Source: Bacillus sp. HSf4 (GTDB lineage: Bacteria; Bacillota; Bacilli; Bacillales; Bacillaceae). Taken from it: 64,000 nucleotides of DNA. The stretch spans positions 353,501 through 417,500 of the forward strand of contig NZ_CP120679.1 in NCBI RefSeq assembly GCF_029537375.1. The letters run 5' to 3'. Under the pieces are notes generated by a model. It did not search any database and had not been told where the DNA came from. It saw nothing but the letters and a program-made list of their open reading frames with translations. Positions 33,203-42,956 of the stretch are shown in pieces (the first letter of the stretch is position 1; the number at the start of each line of letters is the position of its first letter). Both the position numbers and the translations under genes were made by a program.

Positions 33203-34301
33203 AGTTCTGACAATGGGGAGTTATCCCGCATCTGATGTGACATTTTTGTTAAAGGATCTTTCAGGCCTTTCGATCGAAAAAAGCACCCGTGAACGGGAAA
33301 ACTTGATTCAAAGCGGCACACATTATTCAGAAATGCTGCCTGTTGAATATAAACCGACGGATGAATATATGAGGCTCTTTTATGCTTCGCTTGAAGACAG
33401 CAAGCAAAAGGTGGCCGAAGCCGTCGCGATTGTCGCTGAACAAATCGTTCAAAAACGGGGACTGCATACAGTACTGTGCAGCTTGGCACGGGCCGGGACG
33501 CCGATCGGTGTCTTGATTAAACGGTATATCGAAGTGAAATACGATGCAGCGCTTCCTCATTACAGCGTCTCAATCATCCGTGACAGGGGAATCGACGAAA
33601 ATGCGCTTCATTACATTCTCGAACATCATCCCGGCGCTTCTGTCGCGTTTATTGACGGCTGGACTGGGAAAGGCGCGATTACAAAAGAATTGACGCGGGC
33701 TGTTAGCGATTTTAACAAAGCGTACGGAACAGCGCTTTCTTCTGAACTGGCGGTTTTGGCAGACCCGGGGTATTGTTCGTCTCTATACGGAACGAGGGAA
33801 GATTTTCTCATTCCAAGCGCCTGCTTGAATTCCACTGTATCCGGTCTTGTCAGCCGAACCGTTTTCAATCAAAAGTGGATTGGAAAAGACGATTTTCACG
33901 GAGCGAAATTTTATGAAGAGCTATTGGAGGAAGACGTGTCAAACCTCTATGTCGATACCATCGCCGCCGAATTTCCCGCCTTATTCAAAACAGCCGCGGA
34001 AACGGCGGCACTGCTGATGAATCATAGCGAAAAGCCGGATTGGCGCGGGCTGGCATCCATCGCAACCATACAAAAAGCGTTTGGCATTGACAACACGCAT
34101 TTGATCAAGCCGGGTGTCGGTGAGACGACGAGAGTGCTGCTGCGCAGAGTGCCTTGGAAAATCTTGATCAAGCCCGGATCACAGAAACGGCTGAAACACA
34201 TCTTGCTTCTGGCCGAAGACAGGGGCGTTCCGGTGGAAGAATACAAGGATATGTCCTACAGCTGCTGCGGATTGATCCGTCCGGTCAGGAGGGACATATG
34301 A
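33192..34301 (+). CDS. StiP-type protein with PELOTA-like C-terminus
   Basis: This 369-residue protein fits the cysteine protease StiP family of Ter operons. Characteristic stretches are SYPASDVTFLLKDLSG near the start, CSLARAGTPIGVLIKRY near 100, HYSVSIIRDRGIDENAL near 125 and FIDGWTGKGAITKEL near 160, the last resembling a PRPP-binding loop. C94 and other cysteines, including the late SCCG pair, are candidates for catalysis. The last 90 residues (ETTRVLLRRVPWKILI) look like a PELOTA RNA-binding-type domain. The activity is not established. ATG 33192 follows GGAAGTGAT. Confidence 0.78.
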   Translation: MTNRVLTMGSYPASDVTFLLKDLSGLSIEKSTRERENLIQSGTHYSEMLPVEYKPTDEYMRLFYASLEDSKQKVAEAVAIVAEQIVQKRGLHTVLCSLARAGTPIGVLIKRYIEVKYDAALPHYSVSIIRDRGIDENALHYILEHHPGASVAFIDGWTGKGAITKELTRAVSDFNKAYGTALSSELAVLADPGYCSSLYGTREDFLIPSACLNSTVSGLVSRTVFNQKWIGKDDFHGAKFYEELLEEDVSNLYVDTIAAEFPALFKTAAETAALLMNHSEKPDWRGLASIATIQKAFGIDNTHLIKPGVGETTRVLLRRVPWKILIKPGSQKRLKHILLLAEDRGVPVEEYKDMSYSCCGLIRPVRRDI

Positions 34302-35107
34302 AAGCTTTCGCGAGTGATTTGGACAGAACATTGATTTATTCGAAAAAGATGATTGAAGCATATGGGGCAGAAACTGACTATCAGCTCATCGAAACCCTTG
34401 AAGGAAAAGAAATTTCCTATATTTCGGAGAAGACGAAGGAGAATCTTCGCAAGATCTGTGAAAACATGCTGTTTATTCCGGTCACGACCAGAACGACTGA
34501 GCAATACAAGAGAATCACTTTATTTCAGGAGACGATCGTTCCTGAATACGCGATTACAACCAATGGCGGCTGCATTTTAAAAAACGGCATGCCGATCAGG
34601 GAATGGTCCGGGTACATAGAAAAAAAGCTTCAATCCTGCATGCCGATCAGTGATATGCTGGAGGAAATCGCAAAGCTCCCGGTTTCTCATGCAGCAGAAA
34701 GAGTCAGAACAGCGCACCACTATTTTGTATATTTGATCTTTGCTGAGGAAAATGTGTGCAAAATCAACGCTTCCGCCGCCAAAGCATGGGCGGCGGATAA
34801 AGGGTGGCAGGTATCATCGCAGGGAAGAAAGCTTTATTTTATTCCGGAGCCGCTCAATAAATGGAGTGCGGTTGACTATTTGAAGCGCGAGCTCAAGCTT
34901 GAAAAAGTGTATGCGGCGGGAGATTCGCTGCTGGATTTTGATTTGATCGCACAAGCGGACTACGGTGTTTCACCCGCCCACGGAGAAGTGCTCCATCATG
35001 ATCCCGATCTCAACAGGACAATGCGTCCGGGCATGAAAGCAGCGGATGAAATAACGAAGCATATTGTGAACCTCTCCAGTCCTTCGGCCAAAGAAAACAT
35101 ATTTTAG
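34298..35107 (+). CDS. HAD superfamily (Cof-type) phosphatase
   Basis: This 269-residue HAD hydrolase has the nucleophile motif SDLDRTLIYSK (D7 and D9), TRTTEQY as motif II and AAGDSLLDFDLI as motif IV near residue 210. It should dephosphorylate a small metabolite, most likely an intermediate of the compound made by the lyase and PRTase encoded upstream. It overlaps the StiP gene by 4 bases (ATGA) behind a strong AGGAGGGA site. The longer frame from 34154 is a shadow. Confidence 0.88.
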   Translation: MKAFASDLDRTLIYSKKMIEAYGAETDYQLIETLEGKEISYISEKTKENLRKICENMLFIPVTTRTTEQYKRITLFQETIVPEYAITTNGGCILKNGMPIREWSGYIEKKLQSCMPISDMLEEIAKLPVSHAAERVRTAHHYFVYLIFAEENVCKINASAAKAWAADKGWQVSSQGRKLYFIPEPLNKWSAVDYLKRELKLEKVYAAGDSLLDFDLIAQADYGVSPAHGEVLHHDPDLNRTMRPGMKAADEITKHIVNLSSPSAKENIF

Positions 35108-35118
35108 GATGATCAGTC

Positions 35119-35355
35119 ATGATTAAAATAATCGATCTCACCAGCCGCGACATTCTCAGTTCCCAGCAAGCCTGTGAAGAGTGGGGGATTGACTCGTCAA
35201 CGCTCCGCAAAAGAGTACATGATTTTCCCGTGGGAACCATCAGGAAGTTCGGGACGAGCTATGCTGTGACAAGAGCCGGCATGTGTGCCGTCTTTGGAAG
35301 GAAAAATGACGCACAAATGAAGAAAGGGGGGACGGGTGAGCGCTATGAGTCATGA
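35119..35355 (+). CDS. Small helix-turn-helix protein of the Ter operon
   Basis: This 78-residue basic protein has a MerR-like or excisionase-like helix-turn-helix (about 10-50; LSSQQACEEWGIDSSTLRKR, then a wing with GTIRKFGTSYAVTRAGM). It could regulate the operon or bind nucleic acid as a helper of the biosynthetic enzymes. It begins 11 bases after the HAD gene and its end overlaps the yceG start by 20 bases, so it is a genuine part of the operon. I do not recall it in B. subtilis 168. Confidence 0.7.
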   Translation: MIKIIDLTSRDILSSQQACEEWGIDSSTLRKRVHDFPVGTIRKFGTSYAVTRAGMCAVFGRKNDAQMKKGGTGERYES

Positions 35356-36949
35356 TGTGAATGTTCAAACTGCACAGTTCAAAGATGAGGAATGGAAGCA
35401 GGTCATCCATAAGCCGCTTACAGAAAGAACCCCGTACGAAAAAGGCAGCCAGCTGACGATCAGCCGTGTGGCGGGGCGGATTCTCGGAACGCCCCATGAT
35501 GAAACAGACTATTTTATTGAACTGCATGAGCTGTATGTGTCAGGGCGTTTTCATATATTGAGTGAAACGCTTGATAAAACGATTGCTCCGGAAAGGTTTC
35601 AGGCCATTCAGCAGATCCATATGATCAATCAGAAAGAAAAAGGGCTTTCCGTCAATCGGTTTGTCGCCTTTCTCGACGGTGAGCGGCTCATCGCCGATCA
35701 TTCCGATCCAGTCATGCACCGGCATTTAAGGAAGGCGCTGATCGAAGTGCTGCAGACGTTTCAGTCTTCACATGAAAAGGGTTTTCATGACCCTGATTTC
35801 CGCCGGGTGCTTCTTGATCTTGTCAAATGGATGGGCAATCATCTTGAGAAATGGCTGAAAGAGGCCGATATTGAAAAAGAAATGCCGAAGGTGGTGTGGT
35901 ACGGAGATGCAACAAAAAGCCAAAGGTATTTTTTATACTACTTGATGCTCATCGGGTGTGATGTGCTGATTTTTCACCCGGAGGGAAAGGATCAATTTCA
36001 GGAGCTGGACCGTGATCAACGGCTTTCTTTCGTCTATACGTATCCGGGAGTCTCTGCCGTTGAGCCGTTTCCGACAGAAAAACCGCAGCGCAAATCAACG
36101 GTGGCGTACCGGTCAACGAAGGAATTGGACACCGTGCTGCACAATGAAGACTCCCTGATGTATAAGCCGTGGCAATTCAGGGAGCACACGCCGGTTTCCG
36201 TCACATTGAAGACCACCTATGATGAACTGTTTTTAATTGCGAAAGAACGCGCTTTTATCCGGCCTAATTTTAAGGCGTCCAAAACAACGGTAGAGATTCC
36301 TCATTTATTTGCGATGGTCATGGGGGTCTCCGCCAATGAAAAGGAATACTGGGACCGTTTGCAGACATTGACGGAGTACAAGGAATCCCATACGATCAGG
36401 CGCTTTCCGTTTACAGAAGAAGAGAAGGCCAACTATCAATTCCATTACAGCGATACCCTTGACCAAACAGGCGGAATCGATCCCGGCCGGTTGATGGAAA
36501 GCCATATATGGCGTTACAAGCATTTGCCTGAGGGCGTACAGCTCGGCATCGCCGAAGCCGTGTCGAGAATGTGCAAAAAACCGAAGCTTTTGCCTTTAAA
36601 CGGGGAAAAAACGGCGGAGGTGCAGCTGTATTTGTTTACACAGGCAGTCCGCCTTCCGCAAGAGCTTGTCAACCTCATTCAGACCTTTGACTATTCGCAG
36701 ACCGTGCCAAAGCTGATTTTGTATCATACCGAACAGTCCGGCGCATTATCCAGATCGGACGCTGTGGCTCTGCTTCTTTTGAATGAAATCGGAATCGATA
36801 TCATCGTTTATAATCCTCCGGGCCACAAATGCATCGATCATTATATTGATGATCAGCTGTTTGACACACACTGGCTTGATGAGATGTCATTCAATCAGGA
36901 GTTCAGGGAGCCATCGATCGTGCGAAAGTTCATCAATAAAATCTTTTAA
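35336..36949 (+). CDS. yceG: YceG, putative component of the Ter biosynthetic module
   Basis: This is a 537-residue protein like B. subtilis YceG (same length), a family known only from Ter operons. The sequence looks globular and soluble. A Rossmann-like central part (VVWYGDATKSQRYFLYYLML, then GCDVLIFHPEG at about 190-220) recurs near the end as NEIGIDIIVYNPPGHKCIDHY, suggesting two related halves. No catalytic motif is recognised, though a glycosyltransferase-like or nucleotide-sugar fold is conceivable. GTG 35336 is closest to the AAAGGGGGG site; ATG 35345 is the alternative start. TelA follows after 16 bases. Confidence 0.88.
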   Translation: MSAMSHDVNVQTAQFKDEEWKQVIHKPLTERTPYEKGSQLTISRVAGRILGTPHDETDYFIELHELYVSGRFHILSETLDKTIAPERFQAIQQIHMINQKEKGLSVNRFVAFLDGERLIADHSDPVMHRHLRKALIEVLQTFQSSHEKGFHDPDFRRVLLDLVKWMGNHLEKWLKEADIEKEMPKVVWYGDATKSQRYFLYYLMLIGCDVLIFHPEGKDQFQELDRDQRLSFVYTYPGVSAVEPFPTEKPQRKSTVAYRSTKELDTVLHNEDSLMYKPWQFREHTPVSVTLKTTYDELFLIAKERAFIRPNFKASKTTVEIPHLFAMVMGVSANEKEYWDRLQTLTEYKESHTIRRFPFTEEEKANYQFHYSDTLDQTGGIDPGRLMESHIWRYKHLPEGVQLGIAEAVSRMCKKPKLLPLNGEKTAEVQLYLFTQAVRLPQELVNLIQTFDYSQTVPKLILYHTEQSGALSRSDAVALLLLNEIGIDIIVYNPPGHKCIDHYIDDQLFDTHWLDEMSFNQEFREPSIVRKFINKIF

Positions 36950-36965
36950 TAAGGAGGCCATCCAA

Positions 36966-38054
36966 ATGGCAAATGAAACAAGCATCGTCAATATCAATAA
37001 AGAGGAAGAGATCTCGGTTGAAAAAGCGGAGGATATCCGCGCCAAGCTGCGCCAGGAGCCAGAAGTTCAAGCCCTGGCCCATCAGATCGATGTGAAAAAC
37101 CAGGTGGCGCTGTTAGAATTCGGGAAGGAGCCTGCACTTGAAATTTCCAAGTTCTCCGACCGCATTCTGTCGATGATGAGATCGAACAGTGTCACAGACT
37201 CGGGCGCCATGCTGACCCAGCTCGGCAAAATCATGGACCGCTTTGACAAGAATGATTTTGAAGAACAGAAAGGCTTTCTCTCTAAAATCTTCAAACGCGG
37301 AAACAGCATCATCGAGAAAATCTTTAAAAAGTATCAAACACTTGGCGGCGAAATTGAAAAAATCAACGTTGAAATTAACAAATATAAAGATGAAATGACG
37401 AAATCGACGGTCACGCTGGATGAAATGTATGAAAACAACCTCCAATACTATGTCGAACTGGAAAAATATGTTGTCGCCGGCCAAATGAAAATCGAGGAGC
37501 TGAAACAGCTGCTTCCAGAATATGAAGCGAAAGCGGCCAGCGGGAACCAAATGGCGCAGATGGAGCTCGACACCTTGAGAAACGGCATTCAGGCCCTCGA
37601 AGAACGGGTGTATGATCTGGACATGGCGCGGATGGTCGCGATTCAAACAGCACCGCAGATCCGCCTGTTGCAGCGCGGAAACACAAAGCTGATCGGAAAA
37701 ATCAACTCCGCTTTCATCATCACGATTCCGATCTTCAAAAACGGCATCATCCAGGCTGTCACCGCCAAGCGCCAGAAGCTTGTCGCTGATTCAATGAGCG
37801 AACTCGACCGCCGCACAAATGAAATGCTGAAGCGCAATGCGGAGAACATTTCCAACCAGTCCGTCGAGATTGCGAGAATGTCAGGCAGACCAAGCATCGA
37901 TATTGAAACGATCGAACAATCGTGGAACACGATTGTCAAAGGGATGCAGGAAACGAAACAGATCGAAGATGAAAACAAACGCCTGCGTGAAGAAGGAGCA
38001 AAACGGATTTTGGAGCTTCAGGACAATATGAAAAAAACCGCATTGAATGGTTGA
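36966..38054 (+). CDS. yceH: TelA family toxic anion resistance protein YceH
   Basis: This 362-residue, almost wholly helical protein belongs to the TelA family (toxic anion resistance). It has charged coiled coils (about 95-250, with EIEKINVEINKYKDEMTKST), the family stretch LQRGNTKLIGKINSAFIITI near residue 240 and a further coil to the end. No membrane segment is present. TelA works with TerC/TerD in tellurite and envelope stress resistance, possibly as a membrane-associated scaffold. An AAGGAGGCC site precedes ATG 36966. It is the last gene of the Ter operon, followed by a terminator. Confidence 0.93.
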   Translation: MANETSIVNINKEEEISVEKAEDIRAKLRQEPEVQALAHQIDVKNQVALLEFGKEPALEISKFSDRILSMMRSNSVTDSGAMLTQLGKIMDRFDKNDFEEQKGFLSKIFKRGNSIIEKIFKKYQTLGGEIEKINVEINKYKDEMTKSTVTLDEMYENNLQYYVELEKYVVAGQMKIEELKQLLPEYEAKAASGNQMAQMELDTLRNGIQALEERVYDLDMARMVAIQTAPQIRLLQRGNTKLIGKINSAFIITIPIFKNGIIQAVTAKRQKLVADSMSELDRRTNEMLKRNAENISNQSVEIARMSGRPSIDIETIEQSWNTIVKGMQETKQIEDENKRLREEGAKRILELQDNMKKTALNG

Positions 38055-38060
38055 TGCGGA

Positions 38061-38087
38061 AAGCCGTCTGCTGCAGGCGGCTTTTTT
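38061..38087 (+). terminator. Terminator of the Ter operon
   Basis: AAGCCGTCTG (38061-38070) pairs with CAGGCGGCTT (38074-38083) with one G-U position, followed by TTTTT. It lies 7 bases after the stop of yceH. Confidence 0.88.
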
Positions 38088-38197
38088 TGTGTGCAAATAT
38101 GTCATGAAAATGAAAAAAATCCGGACCTGACAAGCATTCAGGTTATGTTATACTGTTATGGAATAAGATGCATAAAAATGAAGCGGGTGGAAAATTG

Positions 38198-38899
38198 ATG
38201 GTTACTTGGTGGTTGGCGTTCGGCGGCGGCGTTTTGTCGTTTATTTCCCCATGCTGCCTGCCGCTCTATCCTTCTTTTATTTCTTACATTACCGGAATTT
38301 CTGTCAGCGATTTAAAAGACCAAAACTCCAAACAGATGACTCGTTCTGTCATGATTCATGCAGCTGCCTTTTTGGCGGGGTTTTCCGTCATTTTTTACAC
38401 GCTGGGTTTCTCCGCGAGCTCACTCGGCCTGCTGTTTGTCAAATATCAGAGCTTGATCCGCATGCTGGGCGGAATTTTCGTGGCTGTCATGGGGCTGTTT
38501 TTGCTCGGAGTCTTTCAGCCGCAATTCATGATGAAGGAAAGGCGGTTTTCGTTTAGAAAAGGGAAAATCGGCATATTGAATTCAATGCTGGTGGGAGTGA
38601 TCTTTGCCGCAGGGTGGACGCCCTGTATCGGCCCGATTTTCGGCACGATCGCATATGCCAATTTTCAACATCCCGATCCGGTACAGACATTGATCACAGT
38701 TACCGCTTATTCATTGGGCTTTGCTATTCCTTTTTTGCTGATGGCATTTTTCATCGGAAAAATCAAACCGTTCATGAAATACTCGAAGCTGCTGATGAAA
38801 ATCGGCGGCGCCATCATGGTCTTCATCGGGGTCCTTCTATATACAGACAAGATGATCTGGTTGAATATTTGGTTTTCGGATTTGACGAACCTGTTTTAG
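38198..38899 (+). CDS. ccdA: CcdA-like cytochrome c biogenesis / thiol-disulfide transporter
   Basis: This is a 233-residue membrane protein with six helices and the CcdA/DsbD-like pattern. SPCCLPLYP is in helix 1 (C19 or C20) and GWTPCIGP in helix 4; these form the thiol pair that carries reducing power across the membrane to a secreted thioredoxin-like protein. B. subtilis ccdA lies elsewhere, so this may be a second copy. ATG 38198 follows GGGTGG. A 32-codon gene follows on the same strand after 33 bases and may encode a partner. Confidence 0.85.
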   Translation: MVTWWLAFGGGVLSFISPCCLPLYPSFISYITGISVSDLKDQNSKQMTRSVMIHAAAFLAGFSVIFYTLGFSASSLGLLFVKYQSLIRMLGGIFVAVMGLFLLGVFQPQFMMKERRFSFRKGKIGILNSMLVGVIFAAGWTPCIGPIFGTIAYANFQHPDPVQTLITVTAYSLGFAIPFLLMAFFIGKIKPFMKYSKLLMKIGGAIMVFIGVLLYTDKMIWLNIWFSDLTNLF

Positions 38900-38932
38900 A
38901 ATGCCTTAATCGGTCATGGGAGGAGAGTTTAA

Positions 38933-39031
38933 ATGAGGAAACTCAACATCGTATTATGGTCTGTTCTTGGCGTTGCCATTTTCCTTATGCTGGTGGGAAT
39001 AATATCATACTATCAAACAGCAGGTCTTTAG
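38933..39031 (+). CDS. Small single-pass membrane peptide
   Basis: This is a 32-residue ORF with a strong GGGAGGAG site 7 bases upstream of the ATG. It reads MRKLNIVLWSVLGVAIFLML and continues VGIISYY, which is one membrane helix with a basic N-terminus. It looks like a genuine small protein or the anchor of a truncated thioredoxin-like protein (ResA type) that would fit the CcdA paralogue upstream. No family is recognised. Confidence 0.6.
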   Translation: MRKLNIVLWSVLGVAIFLMLVGIISYYQTAGL

Positions 39032-39077
39032 ATTGTCACAAATGCAGCACGCACAATGGAGCACCGCTATAAAGGCA

Positions 39078-39128
39078 CAACACAAAAGCTGGAGCTCCGC
39101 TCTGGACGGTTTGCCAGCTTTAGTGTTG
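39078..39128. terminator. Long hairpin between convergent genes
   Basis: CAACACAAAAGCTGG (39078-39092) pairs with CCAGCTTTAGTGTTG (39114-39128) with one mismatch. It lies 9 bases beyond the stop of nasA and after the small peptide gene, and can serve both strands. Confidence 0.7.
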
Positions 39129-39137
39129 AGGGTTGTT

Positions 39138-40343
39138 TTAAATCCGTATCGATTTCTCTTCGGCTTTCCATTGTTTTCTCCAGCCGGCTTGAGCGAGTAA
39201 TAGCAGTCCAAGCGCTAAAAAAGCGATGATGGTGAAGGTGAGGAAGCCGCTTGAATAGGTGCCGGTTAGTTGTTTTAGCGTTCCGAGAATATTCGGCAGA
39301 ACGAATCCGCCGATTCCTCCGGCAGCGCCGACGATGCCTGTCACCATCCCGATTTCTTTATGGAAGCGTTGGGGAACAAGCTGGAATATCGCGCCGTTTC
39401 CCATTCCGAGACAGCCCATTCCGATAAACAAGGCAGCCGTGACAACCCCGAGCGAAGGCAGCATACTGACGGAGAACATGCAAAGCGCCACACCGACAAA
39501 CAGAAACTGGAGCAGCCGCACGCCGCCTATTTTGTCGGCAATCCAGCCGCCGACAGGGCGAAGGCAGCTTCCCGAGGCCACCACAAGCGTTACAAATTCG
39601 CCGGCCCTGACCGCAGGGACGGAATACTGGGACGCGAAGAAATAGCTTAAAAAGTTTGACAGGCCGACAAATCCCCCGAATGTCACACTGTACAAAAGGC
39701 AAAAATACCATGTATCCCTTTCTTTAAAGACAGCAAAGTATTCTTTGATCGGCTTTGGCTTTGGCTGATTTGGCGGCTCTTTCGCCAGCAAAAAGTAGGT
39801 AAACAACACGATTGTCAACGGAATCAGCGCCAACCCCATCACACCGTTCCAGCCCACATGCTCTGCAATGCGCGGACCGAACAGTGTGGCAAGCAGTGTG
39901 CCGCTGTTTCCCGCCCCGGCTATCCCCATGGCAAGACCCTGCAAGTGGGGAGGATACCAGCGGCTCGCCATTGGAAGGGAAGCAGAAAAGCTTGCTCCCG
40001 CCACCCCCAGCAAAATGCCGATGACATACAGCTCGCCGATCGTTGATCCGAACTGCCACCCCCAAATCAGCGGAATCATCGTTACAAACATGCCGCCGAT
40101 GGCCGTCTTCTTCGGACCGTAGCGATCGGTTAAAATGCCTAAAACAATCCGGAAAACAGAACCGGCCAATGTCGGGATGGCCACAATCAATCCAACTTGT
40201 GAAGGCGACAAGTCAAAATCCGCCGTTATATAAACGCCGAGCGCCCCGAGCAATACCCAAATCATAAAGCTGACATCAAAATATAAAAAAGATGACAACA
40301 AGGAAGGAGCATGCCCGCTCTTCCGCAAATCCGCCAATTTCAA
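39138..40343 (-). CDS. nasA: Nitrate transporter NasA
   Basis: This is a 401-residue MFS transporter with 12 helices. It matches B. subtilis NasA in length and many blocks: [55 protein letters not shown] and the nitrate-porter signature near [13 protein letters not shown]. It imports nitrate, or nitrite, for assimilation. TTG 40343 has GGGGAG 8 bases upstream and gives the same start as B. subtilis ([10 protein letters not shown]); GTG 40352 touches the ribosome site. The nasBCDEF genes are not in the window. Control by TnrA is expected, but I could not find a clear box. Confidence 0.9.
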   Translation of the reverse strand: MKLADLRKSGHAPSLLSSFLYFDVSFMIWVLLGALGVYITADFDLSPSQVGLIVAIPTLAGSVFRIVLGILTDRYGPKKTAIGGMFVTMIPLIWGWQFGSTIGELYVIGILLGVAGASFSASLPMASRWYPPHLQGLAMGIAGAGNSGTLLATLFGPRIAEHVGWNGVMGLALIPLTIVLFTYFLLAKEPPNQPKPKPIKEYFAVFKERDTWYFCLLYSVTFGGFVGLSNFLSYFFASQYSVPAVRAGEFVTLVVASGSCLRPVGGWIADKIGGVRLLQFLFVGVALCMFSVSMLPSLGVVTAALFIGMGCLGMGNGAIFQLVPQRFHKEIGMVTGIVGAAGGIGGFVLPNILGTLKQLTGTYSSGFLTFTIIAFLALGLLLLAQAGWRKQWKAEEKSIRI

Positions 40344-40462
40344 TTGCAACACTCCCCATTCGATAGATTCTAATTGTAATCATGACAAAATCAAATGAGG
40401 CTGGCAGTATTCTTGTCAGCTTTACTTACAAACTAAAAGATTGAATATTTAAAATACTAATT

Positions 40463-41710
40463 TTAAACAGCTTTATCGGTTGTGTTTGGAGCAGGTGAAG
40501 AATGATCGTCCAAAAATCGAAAGCAGGGCAGCAGTATCCCGAGGCTTCCCGTCACAAAAATGATGGCGCCGATCATGAAAAACAGCGGCCGTATCCCAAG
40601 CATTTCGCTGAACCTCCCCGCAAATAAGACACCGATCATCATCGTTCCGCGAATGATAAAGAGGCGAACGGAGAGAACTTTTCCTAAAAAGTGTTGAGGG
40701 ACCTGTTTTTGGTACAGTGAGGTGTTGTGGACGCTGAAAAAGGGAATTGTAACCCCTGCGGCAGCTTCAATCATGACGGCGGCCCATATCTCCGTCACAA
40801 AACCGAGGGCAATGTAGGAAAGACCTCCTGCGGCGAGTGCGCCAAGCATCATCAAGCGGCGGTTTTTCAATCCGCCAAGCCTTCCCGCCGCTATCGAGCC
40901 GCAGAAATAACCGAGCGGAAATGCAGCCATAAAGCAGCCGTATTCCAGTTCACTCCCGCCGAGTTCCTCCAGTACATACGGAACGTTGAGAACCATCGTG
41001 ACGCCTACGCCGAACTGGACAAAGGCGAGAAAAAAGCCGAGCCAGACGAGCAAACGACGCGTAAAGAAATAGCGGATTCCGCCTGATAACTGTGTCAGCC
41101 AGCTCTGTCCTCCGCCGGTTTGTTCGATTCGTTCCTCTTTCAGTTTCAAAAGGAGAAATGCGCTTAACAAAAAGAAAAATGAAGCCGCAGCAAGCGTGTT
41201 TTCCGGACCGAGCCAGGCGGCCAAAAGCCCTCCGATCGGCGGTGCGATAAATCCCATCAGCCGCAATGTTCCGTCGATATAAGCATTGGCTTTGATGAGC
41301 TGTTCCTCTTTCACGAGGGCGGGAATCAGCGCCGTTCCTGCAGGAGCGTAGAGAGGCTGAATGAGCCCGATCACCGCCTGCAGGAGTAAGAGGTTCCAGA
41401 CTTCAAGCTTCCCGAGCGACATCATCGCGATTGGGAAAAGGAATGCGAATGCGCGTGTCAGCTGGGAGAACAGCATCGTTTTCTTTCTGCTCCACAGGTC
41501 AATAAAAGGGCCGATCACAAGCTGCAAGGCAAGTGAAGGGATGAAATAGACCAGCCAAAACCCGCTCATGACAAGCTTGGAACCCGTCAATTCAAAGACA
41601 AGCAAAGCATTGGAAAGGGCTCCGATGGCGCCGCCGAGCTCTGATACAGCCTGTCCCAGCCATAGGGAGAGAAACGATTGATTCTGAATAAAAGTCACCG
41701 TCTTTGGCAT
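40463..41710 (-). CDS. MFS transporter, macrolide-efflux (MFS_3) type
   Basis: This is a 415-residue MFS protein with 12 helices and the MFS_3 style of MefA/Mef(A)-like exporters: FLSLWLGQAVSELGGAIGAL at the start, then FIDLWSRKKTMLFSQLTRAF as the loop 2-3 motif. It probably exports a drug-like compound, but the substrate is unknown. ATG 41710 has AAGGAG 7 bases upstream; the frame to 41782 is not supported. It is monocistronic and divergent from ldh. Confidence 0.85.
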   Translation of the reverse strand: MPKTVTFIQNQSFLSLWLGQAVSELGGAIGALSNALLVFELTGSKLVMSGFWLVYFIPSLALQLVIGPFIDLWSRKKTMLFSQLTRAFAFLFPIAMMSLGKLEVWNLLLLQAVIGLIQPLYAPAGTALIPALVKEEQLIKANAYIDGTLRLMGFIAPPIGGLLAAWLGPENTLAAASFFFLLSAFLLLKLKEERIEQTGGGQSWLTQLSGGIRYFFTRRLLVWLGFFLAFVQFGVGVTMVLNVPYVLEELGGSELEYGCFMAAFPLGYFCGSIAAGRLGGLKNRRLMMLGALAAGGLSYIALGFVTEIWAAVMIEAAAGVTIPFFSVHNTSLYQKQVPQHFLGKVLSVRLFIIRGTMMIGVLFAGRFSEMLGIRPLFFMIGAIIFVTGSLGILLPCFRFLDDHSSPAPNTTDKAV

Positions 41711-41883
41711 TTCTATTTCTCCTTCTTTTGAAACGGTGGTCGTTAATGGTTGAATTGTATAATTTTCGGTGTTTATATTCAAGGAAAAGGAATAATTTTA
41801 CCCAAAAATGTAGAAAAATAAGGAATAAATGATTAGTGACACAAAAAAGACAAAAATATAAATGCATAAGTATTGAAAAAGTA

Positions 41884-41922
41884 TGTGAAATATTGCACAA
41901 TTTAAATGTGAAATACTTCACA
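41884..41922 (+). promoter_or_regulatory. Two Rex boxes upstream of ldh
   Basis: TGTGAAATATTGCACA (41884-41899) and TGTGAAATACTTCACA (41907-41922) both match the Rex palindrome TTGTGAA-N4-TTCACAA. They lie 42-80 bases before the ldh start. Rex represses ldh-lctP when NADH is low, so fermentation genes are induced on oxygen limitation. Confidence 0.85.
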
Positions 41923-41957
41923 AACAACTTAGATTGAAAACAATCGGTAAAGGATGA

Positions 41958-42926
<969 letters not shown>

Positions 42927-42956
42927 AACATCATGAAGATTGTGAGATGATGAACA

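Noticed and set aside
40344..40462. TnrA box upstream of nasA
   Set aside because: TGTCATGATTACAATTA has only one good half of the TGTNA-N7-TNACA pattern, so I did not list it.
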